The translations under genes and the position numbers were made by a program. The notes beneath the pieces were generated by a model, which had not been told where the DNA came from, made no database searches, and saw nothing but the letters and a program-made list of their open reading frames with translations. A stretch of 32,650 nt of DNA, from positions 1 to 32,650 of the forward strand of contig NZ_JABXKQ010000104.1 in assembly GCF_017114945.1 (NCBI RefSeq), in the 5' to 3' direction. Shown piece after piece: positions 17,794 to 25,284 of the stretch; positions within the stretch are counted from its first letter, which is position 1; each line of letters begins with the position of its first letter. The stretch is from Nostoc sp. JL34. GTDB taxonomy: Bacteria; Cyanobacteriota; Cyanobacteriia; Cyanobacteriales; Nostocaceae.

Positions 17794-18950
17794 ACTTTTA
17801 ACATCTGAATTGTTGCACCTTGTCCCTCACGTTTCAAGGTAAAACTTTGTTTATATTCGCCACGCTTGATACGATGTGTTACCTGTTTGACGTAGTAATA
17901 ACCGCCGTAAGTTTTTCCCACACCCCTCACTCCCACCAATTGACGCACTTCTAAGACATAACCATAGCGAACAGTATCTACTTCCCCACTAGCAGTTACG
18001 GTATTTTCCTGCGAACGGCTAGCCAATAATTCGGTTTCCTTTTGAGCGAGGATTTTTTCGAGTTTATTGGTGGAACGTAGCACTTCTGTTCGTAATGATT
18101 TAGCAGGCTTGTTAGCTAAAGCTTGACCGGGCGATTTAGGAACCTGAATCGAAATTGATGTTCCACTTTTTTCATCACTAATTGATGCTTGAGGTTTAAT
18201 AGATTCTAGAGCATTAAAATTGAAACTTATAGATGAATTTACATTGGTAAACGCCCCCATATTCATTGATAATGCTGGTTGATAAGGAGTAACTTTCTTT
18301 TTTTCCTCACCCCAATAAGCAATATTTTTACCAGGAGTTTTATCGGGCTTGATTTCAAAAATAAAACTATTACGTAGAGCTAGTTTCTGAATAAACTGTA
18401 AGTCTGTACTTTGCTGAGTGGTAATTTGTTCTTCTTTTTTGGGTGAAAAATCTCTAGTAGTATCTTGTACATCTAATGTCAGCCCATATCTAACTTTATA
18501 TTTTTGTAAAATTTGCTTAACAATTTGAGAATCAGATAAGTTTAGGTAAGTTTCATTTTTATCTTCCAGATCGAGCATAAGACTAATATCTTCACCAGTA
18601 ACTATTAGCCTTGATTCCCCTGGTTGATTACTCGGTGCAATTTGATGATCGGTAATAATGCCGTCAATTAATATAGGGTTTTGAAGACTACGGCTTACAC
18701 CGACTTTTACATTAACTACGATTTGAATAACAACTCGATTGGGAGGATTCAAAATATCTTTTTGAAGTAACCAATAATCTGAAAAGTTTTTTAATTCTTT
18801 ACTAAGACTAAAGGTCATTTGAAAACCACTGCGATCGCGGTCTTGCTGAGTCACTTCTAAGTCTATTAGCGCGTCTATTACTTCATAAGGCGCAGGTGTC
18901 GGTATGGTGCTACCAATCATGAGTTTTAGGCGAATATCTGAGTCAGGCAT
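17790..18950 (-). CDS. Hub protein, gpD/gp27-like (N-terminal VgrG half)
   Basis: This 386-residue baseplate hub protein has the features of phage late control protein D: an N-terminal barrel with ALIDLEVTQQDRDRSGFQMT (about 27-46), the IDGIITDHQIAPSN strand, GEDISLMLDLED (about 130-141), the STDLQFIQKLALRNSFIFEI segment (about 190-209) and a C-terminal barrel ending YYVKQVTHRIKRGEYKQSFT. Residues about 265-320 are a Lys/Ser/Thr-rich linker-like insert. It should form the trimeric ring carrying the spike encoded just downstream. It lies 12 bp after the LysM gene. Confidence 0.88.
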   Translation of the reverse strand: MPDSDIRLKLMIGSTIPTPAPYEVIDALIDLEVTQQDRDRSGFQMTFSLSKELKNFSDYWLLQKDILNPPNRVVIQIVVNVKVGVSRSLQNPILIDGIITDHQIAPSNQPGESRLIVTGEDISLMLDLEDKNETYLNLSDSQIVKQILQKYKVRYGLTLDVQDTTRDFSPKKEEQITTQQSTDLQFIQKLALRNSFIFEIKPDKTPGKNIAYWGEEKKKVTPYQPALSMNMGAFTNVNSSISFNFNALESIKPQASISDEKSGTSISIQVPKSPGQALANKPAKSLRTEVLRSTNKLEKILAQKETELLASRSQENTVTASGEVDTVRYGYVLEVRQLVGVRGVGKTYGGYYYVKQVTHRIKRGEYKQSFTLKREGQGATIQMLKV

Positions 18951-18962
18951 AAGTTAATCTTT

Positions 18963-19247
18963 TTAGATCAGGGGAATACGTAGTCGCCGACCAATTTGGG
19001 CAGTCAATTCATCAGGGTGCATAGCGTTGTTAGCATCGCATAGATGCCAAAAAACTTCCGGGTCATGAAGATAATTTGCAGTGATATTATCTAGGCGATC
19101 GCCTTCGCTGACTTGATGTTCTTGAAAAATTTCAAACCTCTGTGATGACGGTAAAAATCTCCGCGTGAGATAACTGATAGTTTGATTTGATGTTGTTTGC
19201 CACTTGGCAATTTTTATATTGTAGTAACGACTGTTTTCAGTTAACAT
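18963..19247 (-). CDS. LysM-domain baseplate protein (tail protein X-like, Afp7 C-terminal type)
   Basis: This 94-residue protein has a LysM-type module in its second half: HQVSEGDRLDNITANYLHDP, then VFWHLCDANNAMHPDE and GRRLRIPL (about 45-93). In phages and CISs such small LysM proteins (gpX, gp53-like) clamp the hub to the tube. In Afp7/Pvc7 the LysM is fused behind a CIS_tube domain, but here the CIS_tube protein is the separate upstream gene 97 bp away. No signal peptide is present, so it is a structural part and not a wall-binding protein. Confidence 0.85.
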   Translation of the reverse strand: MLTENSRYYNIKIAKWQTTSNQTISYLTRRFLPSSQRFEIFQEHQVSEGDRLDNITANYLHDPEVFWHLCDANNAMHPDELTAQIGRRLRIPLI

Positions 19248-19344
19248 TTTACTCTTTTTTATTTTACAACTAAAAACCTATATTTACCGAGATATTTTTG
19301 AGAAACTTACAGATGAAATAATTCATGATTAAAGATAGCCAAGT

Positions 19345-20001
19345 TTATAAGAAAGAAGCAACTGTCTTGATAACAGTCGCAGCCGTGTTTACCTTAGCTA
19401 GAAGCTCTTTTTGCTTGTGATAGACTCTGAACAAGCTGTTGCCTTTATGATCAAATCTCAAATCATTTGTGCTTAATACTTGCATACCTAAACTGACTTT
19501 GGCACGAATGGGATTTAGTTTAGAATCGAATGCTTCTTCGGTAATGCTGAACTCAGAGAGGCGTACTGGCATTACACGATTTAAGCTCCATATAAATACA
19601 CTTAAATCCGCCTCATTTGGTAAGATTTCTAAAACACCTGTGCGGGCGAGTTGATTGTTTGTCTGAATTTGGCTGCTTTTAGGATAGATTAGGGTTTCTA
19701 GGGCTGCTAATTGAGGGTATATGCCAAATAACACTGTATCTGGATTTTTTGCAGGAAACTCCAGTTGATCTGTGGCATCAATTTCCGCCTCTAGTTGAAT
19801 TGTCTCTAGTGGTGGTGCAACCAAACGCAAGGCTTCTAAGCGATCGCTTCCTTCAGAACCCGCACCCCGAACCTGTAAAGTGCGTCTGAGTGTTTCAGGA
19901 TTGTATTGCAGTATAATCAATCCTTTGGGCAAAAAACTAACAGCATCAAGGACAGCGATCGTTGCTTTTAATAACTTTGGCGCACCGGGAAAGTGGGACA
20001 T
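19345..20001 (-). CDS. CIS_tube-domain protein (Afp7 N-terminal type)
   Basis: This 218-residue protein shows the tube-adaptor signature: LIILQYNPETLRRTLQVRGA (about 28-47), LEALRLVAPPLETIQLEAEID (about 54-74), GIYPQLAALETLIYP (about 92-106) and NRVMPVRLSEFSITEEAFD (about 140-160), with SLGMQVL near the end. Proteins with this domain sit between hub and tube in CIS baseplates. The start ATG is followed by SHFPGAPKLLKA, the expected early start. It lies between the spike-tip gene and the LysM gene. Confidence 0.85.
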   Translation of the reverse strand: MSHFPGAPKLLKATIAVLDAVSFLPKGLIILQYNPETLRRTLQVRGAGSEGSDRLEALRLVAPPLETIQLEAEIDATDQLEFPAKNPDTVLFGIYPQLAALETLIYPKSSQIQTNNQLARTGVLEILPNEADLSVFIWSLNRVMPVRLSEFSITEEAFDSKLNPIRAKVSLGMQVLSTNDLRFDHKGNSLFRVYHKQKELLAKVNTAATVIKTVASFL

Positions 20002-20119
20002 AAAATTATTCCTAAATCATTTGTGCTTTTTGGTACTAATTTTAAGAAAGGCAAACTTTAAAAGAGTGCGATCGCATAGTCAATAAGAGTACAAAAAATT
20101 GTGTCTCTACAAATTTTTA

Positions 20120-20554
20120 TCAAGTACCTTTTGTTGTCATATTTGTAGTAGTAAAGTATCCCGTACCAGGATACAAAGGAATGGGGTCTGGTATTGCTGG
20201 TGTTACTGGTGTTGGCGGTATTTGAGCTGGCACGATAACTTGAAATCTCGCTATGAAGGTAGTACCTTTGAGCAATACTGCTTTTCGGGTAGATTTAACT
20301 TTTCTAGCTTTTTGATTGATGGCTAAGGATTGAATGGAAAGTGTTCCTGTACCAGGGGTGATATTTGGCGGACTTATGTAAGAACAACCAGGTACAATAA
20401 CTTTTTTCTCGTCACCAACAACGCAAATATTTTTTTTGTTAACTGTTGGTATGCCAGTACCTTTTAAGATGAAAGGACGCACTACAACTATTGCTTTGCC
20501 AAAGATGGGGTTGAATATGGCTTGATCGCCTGTGATGAGAATAAAGTCTAACAT
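20120..20554 (-). CDS. Spike-tip protein, PAAR-like (Afp10-type candidate)
   Basis: The likely protein has 144 residues from the ATG at 20554 (MLDFILITGDQAIFNP). A start 20 codons upstream is open but adds a poorly conserved-looking segment. Recognisable segments are LKGTGIPTVNKKNICVVGDE, VIVPGCSYISPP and ITPGTGTLSIQSLAINQKA, then AVLLKGTTFIARFQV and a proline-rich tail (PAQIPPTPVTPAIPDPIPL). The glycine-rich short strands and the position between cargo and tube-adaptor genes fit a small cone that caps the spike. From recall this is a conserved component of cyanobacterial and related CIS loci. I cannot see the usual PAAR histidine/cysteine zinc pattern, so the PAAR label is tentative. Confidence 0.65.
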   Translation of the reverse strand: MLDFILITGDQAIFNPIFGKAIVVVRPFILKGTGIPTVNKKNICVVGDEKKVIVPGCSYISPPNITPGTGTLSIQSLAINQKARKVKSTRKAVLLKGTTFIARFQVIVPAQIPPTPVTPAIPDPIPLYPGTGYFTTTNMTTKGT

Positions 20555-20600
20555 CTGTTTTTTGGTGAGCAAATAAAAGATTAGTTTGCTATTTGGTGAT

Positions 20601-20870
20601 CGCACGCTCATCAACCTTCATACATTGGCGATCGCATTACTTTTAAGACTGTTGCTACAAGATTAGTGATCGCACTTGTCAGATGAGGCGATCGCCCGTT
20701 CATCAACCTTCATACATGAGCGATCGCTTTAAAGTCAGGTTGAACCAGCAAATAATACTGCGAGCGCACGTTCTTCAACTTTCATACATGAGCGATCGCT
20801 TTGAGGTCAGTTTGAATGAGTAAATAATGACGCGCTCATCAACATTTATACATGAGCGATCGCTTGACTT
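20601..20870. repeat. Four spaced hairpin repeats with HIP1 octamers
   Basis: Four copies of a roughly 35-bp unit centred near 20615, 20708, 20780 and 20845 share CGCTCATCAACNTTCATACA followed by TGAGCGATCGC, with some decay. CGCTCAT and ATGAGCG pair as a 7-bp stem in the best copy (20833-20862). The spacing between copies is 92, 71 and 65 bp. Each ends in or near the HIP1 octamer GCGATCGC. Together with the hairpin at 20946 they fill the 433-bp gap between the cargo gene and the spike-tip gene. There is no promoter I can defend. Confidence 0.65.
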
Positions 20871-20945
20871 TTAAGGCTGTAGCTACAAGAAAGGCATTTA
20901 GTTAAAGTAAACCGTAATGTTTCGGGAAAATTTGAATTTTGAGTT

Positions 20946-20970
20946 GTTGGGTTTCATGTTTCAACCCAAC
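20946..20970 (-). terminator. 8-bp stem hairpin downstream of the DUF4157 gene
   Basis: GTTGGGTT (20946-20953) and AACCCAAC (20963-20970) form a perfect stem with a 9-base loop, 78 bp past the stop codon of the cargo gene. No T-run follows, so termination is only possible. GTTGGGTTTC...CAACCCAAC hairpins are also a common dispersed repeat in Nostocales. Confidence 0.4.
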
Positions 20971-21047
20971 CTATGGGCGATCACACTAAAACCCGCTTAT
21001 CATACTGCCAACCTACACAAGCTAGTTGATAGTGGTTGTTTTCATTC

Positions 21048-22940
21048 TTAAAGCAAGAAATTCATATCCGTACACTTTTCAGCGAGATCACGGATACGCT
21101 TTAGTTTGTCTTGAGAGGGTCGGGAATTAGGATCATCTGTCTCATATGAGTATTCGTGGAACTCTTGGGAATATTTCGGGTCTTCATTAGCCTGCTTAAC
21201 CATTTCCCACACATTTAACGCATATCTCACCCAGTTATCAGGTGTACCTGGTATAGACAAGTTGCGTAGCTCGAAGATAGGAGCATCTTTCTCCGTTAAG
21301 CCTCCCCAAGTTGTAACCCTGTCCCTTCTAGAGCCAAGGCTTCCCATAGATTCGATCAAGTGATGTGTTCCTTCGCGGAGTAAGTCCGTCTCACGCATAC
21401 TGGCTAGCCAGTGTCCACGGCTAACACCAATTTTTTCACCCTTTTTATCAGGATTTATCAAAAAGTCATCATCATAGGAGAAAGACTGATTAATGATAGC
21501 CTTAGTTGGATCTGAACCTTTCTCACTAGGAGCACCAGCCAGTACAATAACGAGCCAGTCTTCGAGATTGTTTAGAAAATAATTTAGTTCTTGTTGAGGT
21601 AAGCTAGAAAACATAGTAGTAAAATCAGTGCGAGCCATGATTCTAAATAGTCCTTTAGTGATTGGCCTCTTTTCATAACCGCCACCACTGATCAAGTAGT
21701 CACTCAAAAGTGTCAGAAATCCTACTAGTTCGTAGCTAGGTGGGTTGTTCATTGTCTTCTGAGCAACATACGCTGATCGTGCACCCCGAAGACGGGGTGC
21801 GCGATAATATTTATCATTTGTTGTATCCTCCATAAGTGCGTAGAGCCTTGACAAGCTCTCAAGTGGCACACCTACTGAGGCTTGTACATGAGCTTGGAAA
21901 TTGTTGGGTTGGATCAAGTACTGTCCGTTTGCAATCGGGATGTTACCCTGACCTTGCTGTTGCTGGAGTCTTTGAGCCAACGCGACCATATCCGTCATGC
22001 TCTGCGTTAATTCTTCTTCAGTATTGTAGCCCGGTGGGTCTGTTACAAACTCAATGCATGACCTCTCAGTACCTTTGTCTTCACCTTGGAGCGAAAACTT
22101 GTGACCCTGTTGAATCACTTCTTTCTTAGGGATGCGCTCACCATTTTGGTTGGTCACCTCGTAGTCAGTAATCTCGAATTCAAATCCTACTGCTCGTTGA
22201 ATCACCTCTTTGGTCGAAGCGACATCAGTTAAACCACTCTGCTGAATTGTATGAGCCAACTCGTGAGCCACCAACTCATCCCCTTTGCGACTACCAGGGT
22301 TATATTCCCCCTGCCTAAAGAACACATCCCGACCTGTGGTAAAAGCACGCGCACCAATTGATCGATTTAACTGGTTAGACTGAGCATCTGTGTGAATCTT
22401 TACTTTACTGAAATCAGCCCCAAATCCTTGTTCCATTCGTTTCCGGACATTATTTTCCATCGGTCGTCCGCCTCCTCTTGTTCGGTTGATGGACGCTTCC
22501 AGGTCTGGCGTAGCAGTCATCCCACCATTACTAGACCTACGCTGTAATATTGGCAACCTCATCAGTCTTGCTTTATTATCTTTTGTCTCCATCTCCTCTC
22601 GCTGAACAGTTTCATCTTCACCTGACCGCACAGACGCAGATGCATTTATTCGCTGCACCACCTGCGCCGCTACCCGATCCGCTTCCTGTTCATATTTATC
22701 CCCCACTGCCCCAATTGTCAGCTTCGCCATAATCTGCTGTGGTTTTGTTGTGCTGATAGGCACTCGGCTAAAGTCTTTATATAAAGCTGAATTACTTAAT
22801 GGCTGTGCTTCTTTATCTTCTTTTGATTGCACCTCTGCATCCAAAACCGAACGAACGGCTGCACGCTGTAAAATTCCACTTCCTTGGGATTTCTCACTAT
22901 TTCGCTCCTGATTAGTTTGGGCAATTCTTTTAGTAGTCAT
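21048..22940 (-). CDS. DUF4157 (eCIS_core) protein, candidate cargo/effector with unassigned C-terminal domain
   Basis: The 630-residue protein has three parts. Residues 1-150 are a flexible region with LTIGAVGDKYEQEADRVAAQ (74-93), a motif usual in front of this domain. Residues about 157-234 are the DUF4157 domain: FGADFSKVKIHTD and ARAFTTGRDVFFR, then the metallopeptidase-like HELAH (His226, Glu227, His230). From about 251 on is a roughly 380-residue domain with GFEFEITD (252-259), IEFVTDPP (296-303), HVQASVGVPL (351-360) and IFELRNL near 570. These resemble the strand pattern of GCS2/amidoligase-like folds, an inference only. DUF4157 marks proteins of eCIS loci and is linked to cargo loading. 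It overlaps the 82-residue gene by 4 bp. No signal peptide is present. A hairpin-forming GC-rich stretch (21781-21800) lies inside the gene. Confidence 0.8.
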   Translation of the reverse strand: MTTKRIAQTNQERNSEKSQGSGILQRAAVRSVLDAEVQSKEDKEAQPLSNSALYKDFSRVPISTTKPQQIMAKLTIGAVGDKYEQEADRVAAQVVQRINASASVRSGEDETVQREEMETKDNKARLMRLPILQRRSSNGGMTATPDLEASINRTRGGGRPMENNVRKRMEQGFGADFSKVKIHTDAQSNQLNRSIGARAFTTGRDVFFRQGEYNPGSRKGDELVAHELAHTIQQSGLTDVASTKEVIQRAVGFEFEITDYEVTNQNGERIPKKEVIQQGHKFSLQGEDKGTERSCIEFVTDPPGYNTEEELTQSMTDMVALAQRLQQQQGQGNIPIANGQYLIQPNNFQAHVQASVGVPLESLSRLYALMEDTTNDKYYRAPRLRGARSAYVAQKTMNNPPSYELVGFLTLLSDYLISGGGYEKRPITKGLFRIMARTDFTTMFSSLPQQELNYFLNNLEDWLVIVLAGAPSEKGSDPTKAIINQSFSYDDDFLINPDKKGEKIGVSRGHWLASMRETDLLREGTHHLIESMGSLGSRRDRVTTWGGLTEKDAPIFELRNLSIPGTPDNWVRYALNVWEMVKQANEDPKYSQEFHEYSYETDDPNSRPSQDKLKRIRDLAEKCTDMNFLL

Positions 22941-23185
22941 GGTTTCATTCCTCTATATATTTCTTGTGCAATTTGTCGCCCCATTTGGCTGGGGTTTGTT
23001 CCAGGCTTTACTTGAATTGCACCACCAGGCACTACCCCACCTGAAAGTAAGTTGTCTGGTAAACCTTCATTAGCCAGCAATCTCGCCAATTCACTCTCCA
23101 CCTCTGCTTGCAACAACCGCGCCTGGCTAGGAGAAATCGGCATTCCCTCTAAAATCAGTTTCTCTATATCAATGTTGATATTCAT
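22937..23185 (-). CDS. Small conserved protein between the ATPase and the DUF4157 protein
   Basis: This 82-residue protein has an N-terminal strand (MNINIDIEKLILEGMP), then a helix (SQARLLQAEVESELARLL) and a Gly/Pro-rich tail (GGVVPGGAIQVKPG) ending in IAQEIYRGM. I recall short proteins of this layout directly next to DUF4157 genes in CIS loci, but no function is known to me. It overlaps the ATPase gene and the cargo gene by 4 bp on each side, so the three are probably translated together. An adaptor or chaperone for the cargo is a reasonable guess from that coupling. Confidence 0.7.
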   Translation of the reverse strand: MNINIDIEKLILEGMPISPSQARLLQAEVESELARLLANEGLPDNLLSGGVVPGGAIQVKPGTNPSQMGRQIAQEIYRGMKP

Positions 23186-25284
23186 CCCCTTACCCCCGTA
23201 GGTGCTAAAACCCGAAAATCTGCCTCATTCACTGGTCGATCCAACTTGCGAAACTCAGCCCGCGCTGCCGCTAACACCAACTGCATCGTCACAGATGTAC
23301 CAGCCCCAGCAGCCAAAAACGCCGCATTTAAAGCAATATTGTGGATACTGCCCGCCGTCATATTCAAACGTGCCAAACGGTTAAAATCTAAATCTTGTAT
23401 TGGTGTCTCTGGTGGAAACACCTTTTGCCACATCACCTGACGTTCAGCCACACCCGGAAAGGGAAAATTCACAATAAACCGCAAGCGACGCATAAAGGCA
23501 TGATCTAACGAACTCTTGAGATTGGTTGCTAGAATAGCTAAACCGCGATAAGCCTCCAATCGCTGCAACAGGTAATTCACCTCAATATTGGCGTAGCGGT
23601 CATGGCTATCCTTCACCTCAGAACGCTTGCCAAATAAAGCATCCGCTTCATCAAAAAACAGAATCGCCCCGCCATCTTCCGCCGCGTCAAACAAACGCCG
23701 CAGATTTTTCTCTGTTTCTCCAATATATTTGTTGACCACAGATGAAAGGTCAATCCGGTAAAGATTTAGCTGTAAATCATTGGCTATCACCTCTGCCGCC
23801 ATCGTCTTCCCTGTGCCGCTTTCTCCCGCAAACAAGGCACTGATTCCCATACCCCGATTCATGCGGTTGTGAAAACCCCATTGTTGATAAACTAGGCTGC
23901 GCTGCCTAATTTGGTCAGCAATTTGATGCAGCAAGTTTGTCTCTTCTGCTGGTAGGACAATATTATCCCAAGTCGCTTTCGGGTCGAGGCGTTGAGCTAA
24001 AGTATCTAACTGCGGACGAGTATTAGCAAGACAAACCGACCAAAGCTTACCACGCAAGGTTTTTCTCCAAGCCGATTCGTTGAACCTCTCCCCCAACCCC
24101 TCTCCTACAAGGAGAGGGGAGTCCTCCTCTTCCTCCCCCCTTCCCTGCGAGGGAAGGGGGGCTGGGGGGGTTAGGTCTTCTTCCTGCGACGGCATTTCCC
24201 CCAACACTTGCTGGGCAATCTGCTCAATCTTGACTAAATTTAGGTTAAACTGAGTCGCCAGAACCTGCGGACTAGTATCTGCTACTCCTCCTAATGCCTC
24301 AGTCCAAGTTGCTTTTTGTTCCCTGAGTGTTGGCTTTTCAACATCTACGACAATTGTCGGCAGACCCAATTGCCTAACTTCACGAGTGCTAAGGAAAAGT
24401 AGACCACCACTGCGGGTAAGAAACCGATGCAAGGGAAGTGCTTGTCCTTCTGTAGTCGGTTTAGTGTCAATTTCTTGGGCATCTAAATACAGCGCCAGCG
24501 GCAATAACAAGCTTTCCCGATGCCACAAACGAGCAATTGTCTCTAATTCTCCCGCCTGAGTGGGCAATAATTCCACTGACAAACGATAGATATATTTATC
24601 TAGTTGGGCTGCTACATGTTGGGCTATTAGTTGCTTGCTGAGGGAATCTGCCCCGACTAGCTGAATAATTGGTAAACGTTGTTCTCTGTGCGCTTGGTGC
24701 AGTTGCTGAATAATTGTTTTGACAACAGCGTTTTGAGATGGGGGTAATTTTACATTCCATTCAGCTGTTTCCATCGGCATCAGTAATGCCACCAAGCGAT
24801 CGTCTAAAGAATTTAATCCTTTAACATAATTTAATATACGTTCATCTACCCGTAAACCACTCGTAGTCAGCGGTTGAACTCCTGACTGATGAATTTCAAT
24901 TAATCGCCAGTAACGCAAAGGTCGTTCCCAACAAAGAGCATCCCAAGTAGGTTCATCGAATAATGATAAAGCTAAGGCAAAGGTAGGATAAGGCTGGTGA
25001 GAATTATCTGAAGCTTTGGCGCAAAGACGCGCTATACCTGGATCTAATTCCATTGCAATGCATAACAGTAAGACCTGTTGTTCAAAGTCAGATAAATCTA
25101 ACTTTTGGCTTAATAGAACTAGTGCTGTGGATGGATTCATCCCTTCCACTATTGCCATTTCTGTGACTTTAGGCTTTTCAATATCAGGTAACTGTGCAAA
25201 CTCAGACAAACGCCAGCGTAGCCAAGCCAGTTCATTTGCTAGGTATTCTTCATTGTTTGCTCTCCAAGAATCGAGGTTGTTCAT
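23182..25284 (-). CDS. AAA+ ATPase of the CIS (Afp15/Pvc15-type)
   Basis: The 700 residues have an alpha-helical N-terminal part (1-360, with a degenerate first nucleotide-binding-like region at about 180-315) and a C-terminal AAA+ module: Walker A GESGTGKT (487-494), Walker B ILFFDEAD (541-548), a sensor-like AILATNLKSSLD and arginines in FMRRLRFIVNFPF. The family is conserved in eCIS loci, where it is thought to act in assembly or cargo handling in the producing cell. Residues about 371-401 (PPAPLPSQGRGEEEEDSPLL and neighbours) are encoded by a GC-rich dispersed repeat between the two halves. The gene overlaps the DUF4255 gene and the 82-residue gene by 4 bp each. Confidence 0.9.
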   Translation of the reverse strand: MNNLDSWRANNEEYLANELAWLRWRLSEFAQLPDIEKPKVTEMAIVEGMNPSTALVLLSQKLDLSDFEQQVLLLCIAMELDPGIARLCAKASDNSHQPYPTFALALSLFDEPTWDALCWERPLRYWRLIEIHQSGVQPLTTSGLRVDERILNYVKGLNSLDDRLVALLMPMETAEWNVKLPPSQNAVVKTIIQQLHQAHREQRLPIIQLVGADSLSKQLIAQHVAAQLDKYIYRLSVELLPTQAGELETIARLWHRESLLLPLALYLDAQEIDTKPTTEGQALPLHRFLTRSGGLLFLSTREVRQLGLPTIVVDVEKPTLREQKATWTEALGGVADTSPQVLATQFNLNLVKIEQIAQQVLGEMPSQEEDLTPPAPLPSQGRGEEEEDSPLLVGEGLGERFNESAWRKTLRGKLWSVCLANTRPQLDTLAQRLDPKATWDNIVLPAEETNLLHQIADQIRQRSLVYQQWGFHNRMNRGMGISALFAGESGTGKTMAAEVIANDLQLNLYRIDLSSVVNKYIGETEKNLRRLFDAAEDGGAILFFDEADALFGKRSEVKDSHDRYANIEVNYLLQRLEAYRGLAILATNLKSSLDHAFMRRLRFIVNFPFPGVAERQVMWQKVFPPETPIQDLDFNRLARLNMTAGSIHNIALNAAFLAAGAGTSVTMQLVLAAARAEFRKLDRPVNEADFRVLAPTGVRG
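24082..24174. repeat. GC-rich double-hairpin dispersed repeat inside the ATPase gene
   Basis: Two perfect stems lie side by side: CCCCTCTCCT/AGGAGAGGGG (24098-24107 and 24111-24120) with an ACA loop, and CCCCCCTTCCCT/AGGGAAGGGGGG (24136-24147 and 24151-24162) with a GCG loop. The composition is unlike the gene around it. The translation (TPPAPLPSQGRG and SPLLVGEGLGERF) is one I recall from repeat-derived segments in many cyanobacterial proteins. The insertion keeps the reading frame. Confidence 0.75.

Noticed and set aside
20555..20614. Longer start for the spike-tip gene
   Set aside because: The 20 extra residues look unlike the rest, lie partly in the repeat region, and the internal ATG begins at the expected first strand.
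20601..20870. CRISPR-like array of repeats
   Set aside because: Only four decayed copies with unequal spacing (92, 71, 65 bp), similar sequence also between units, and no cas genes nearby.
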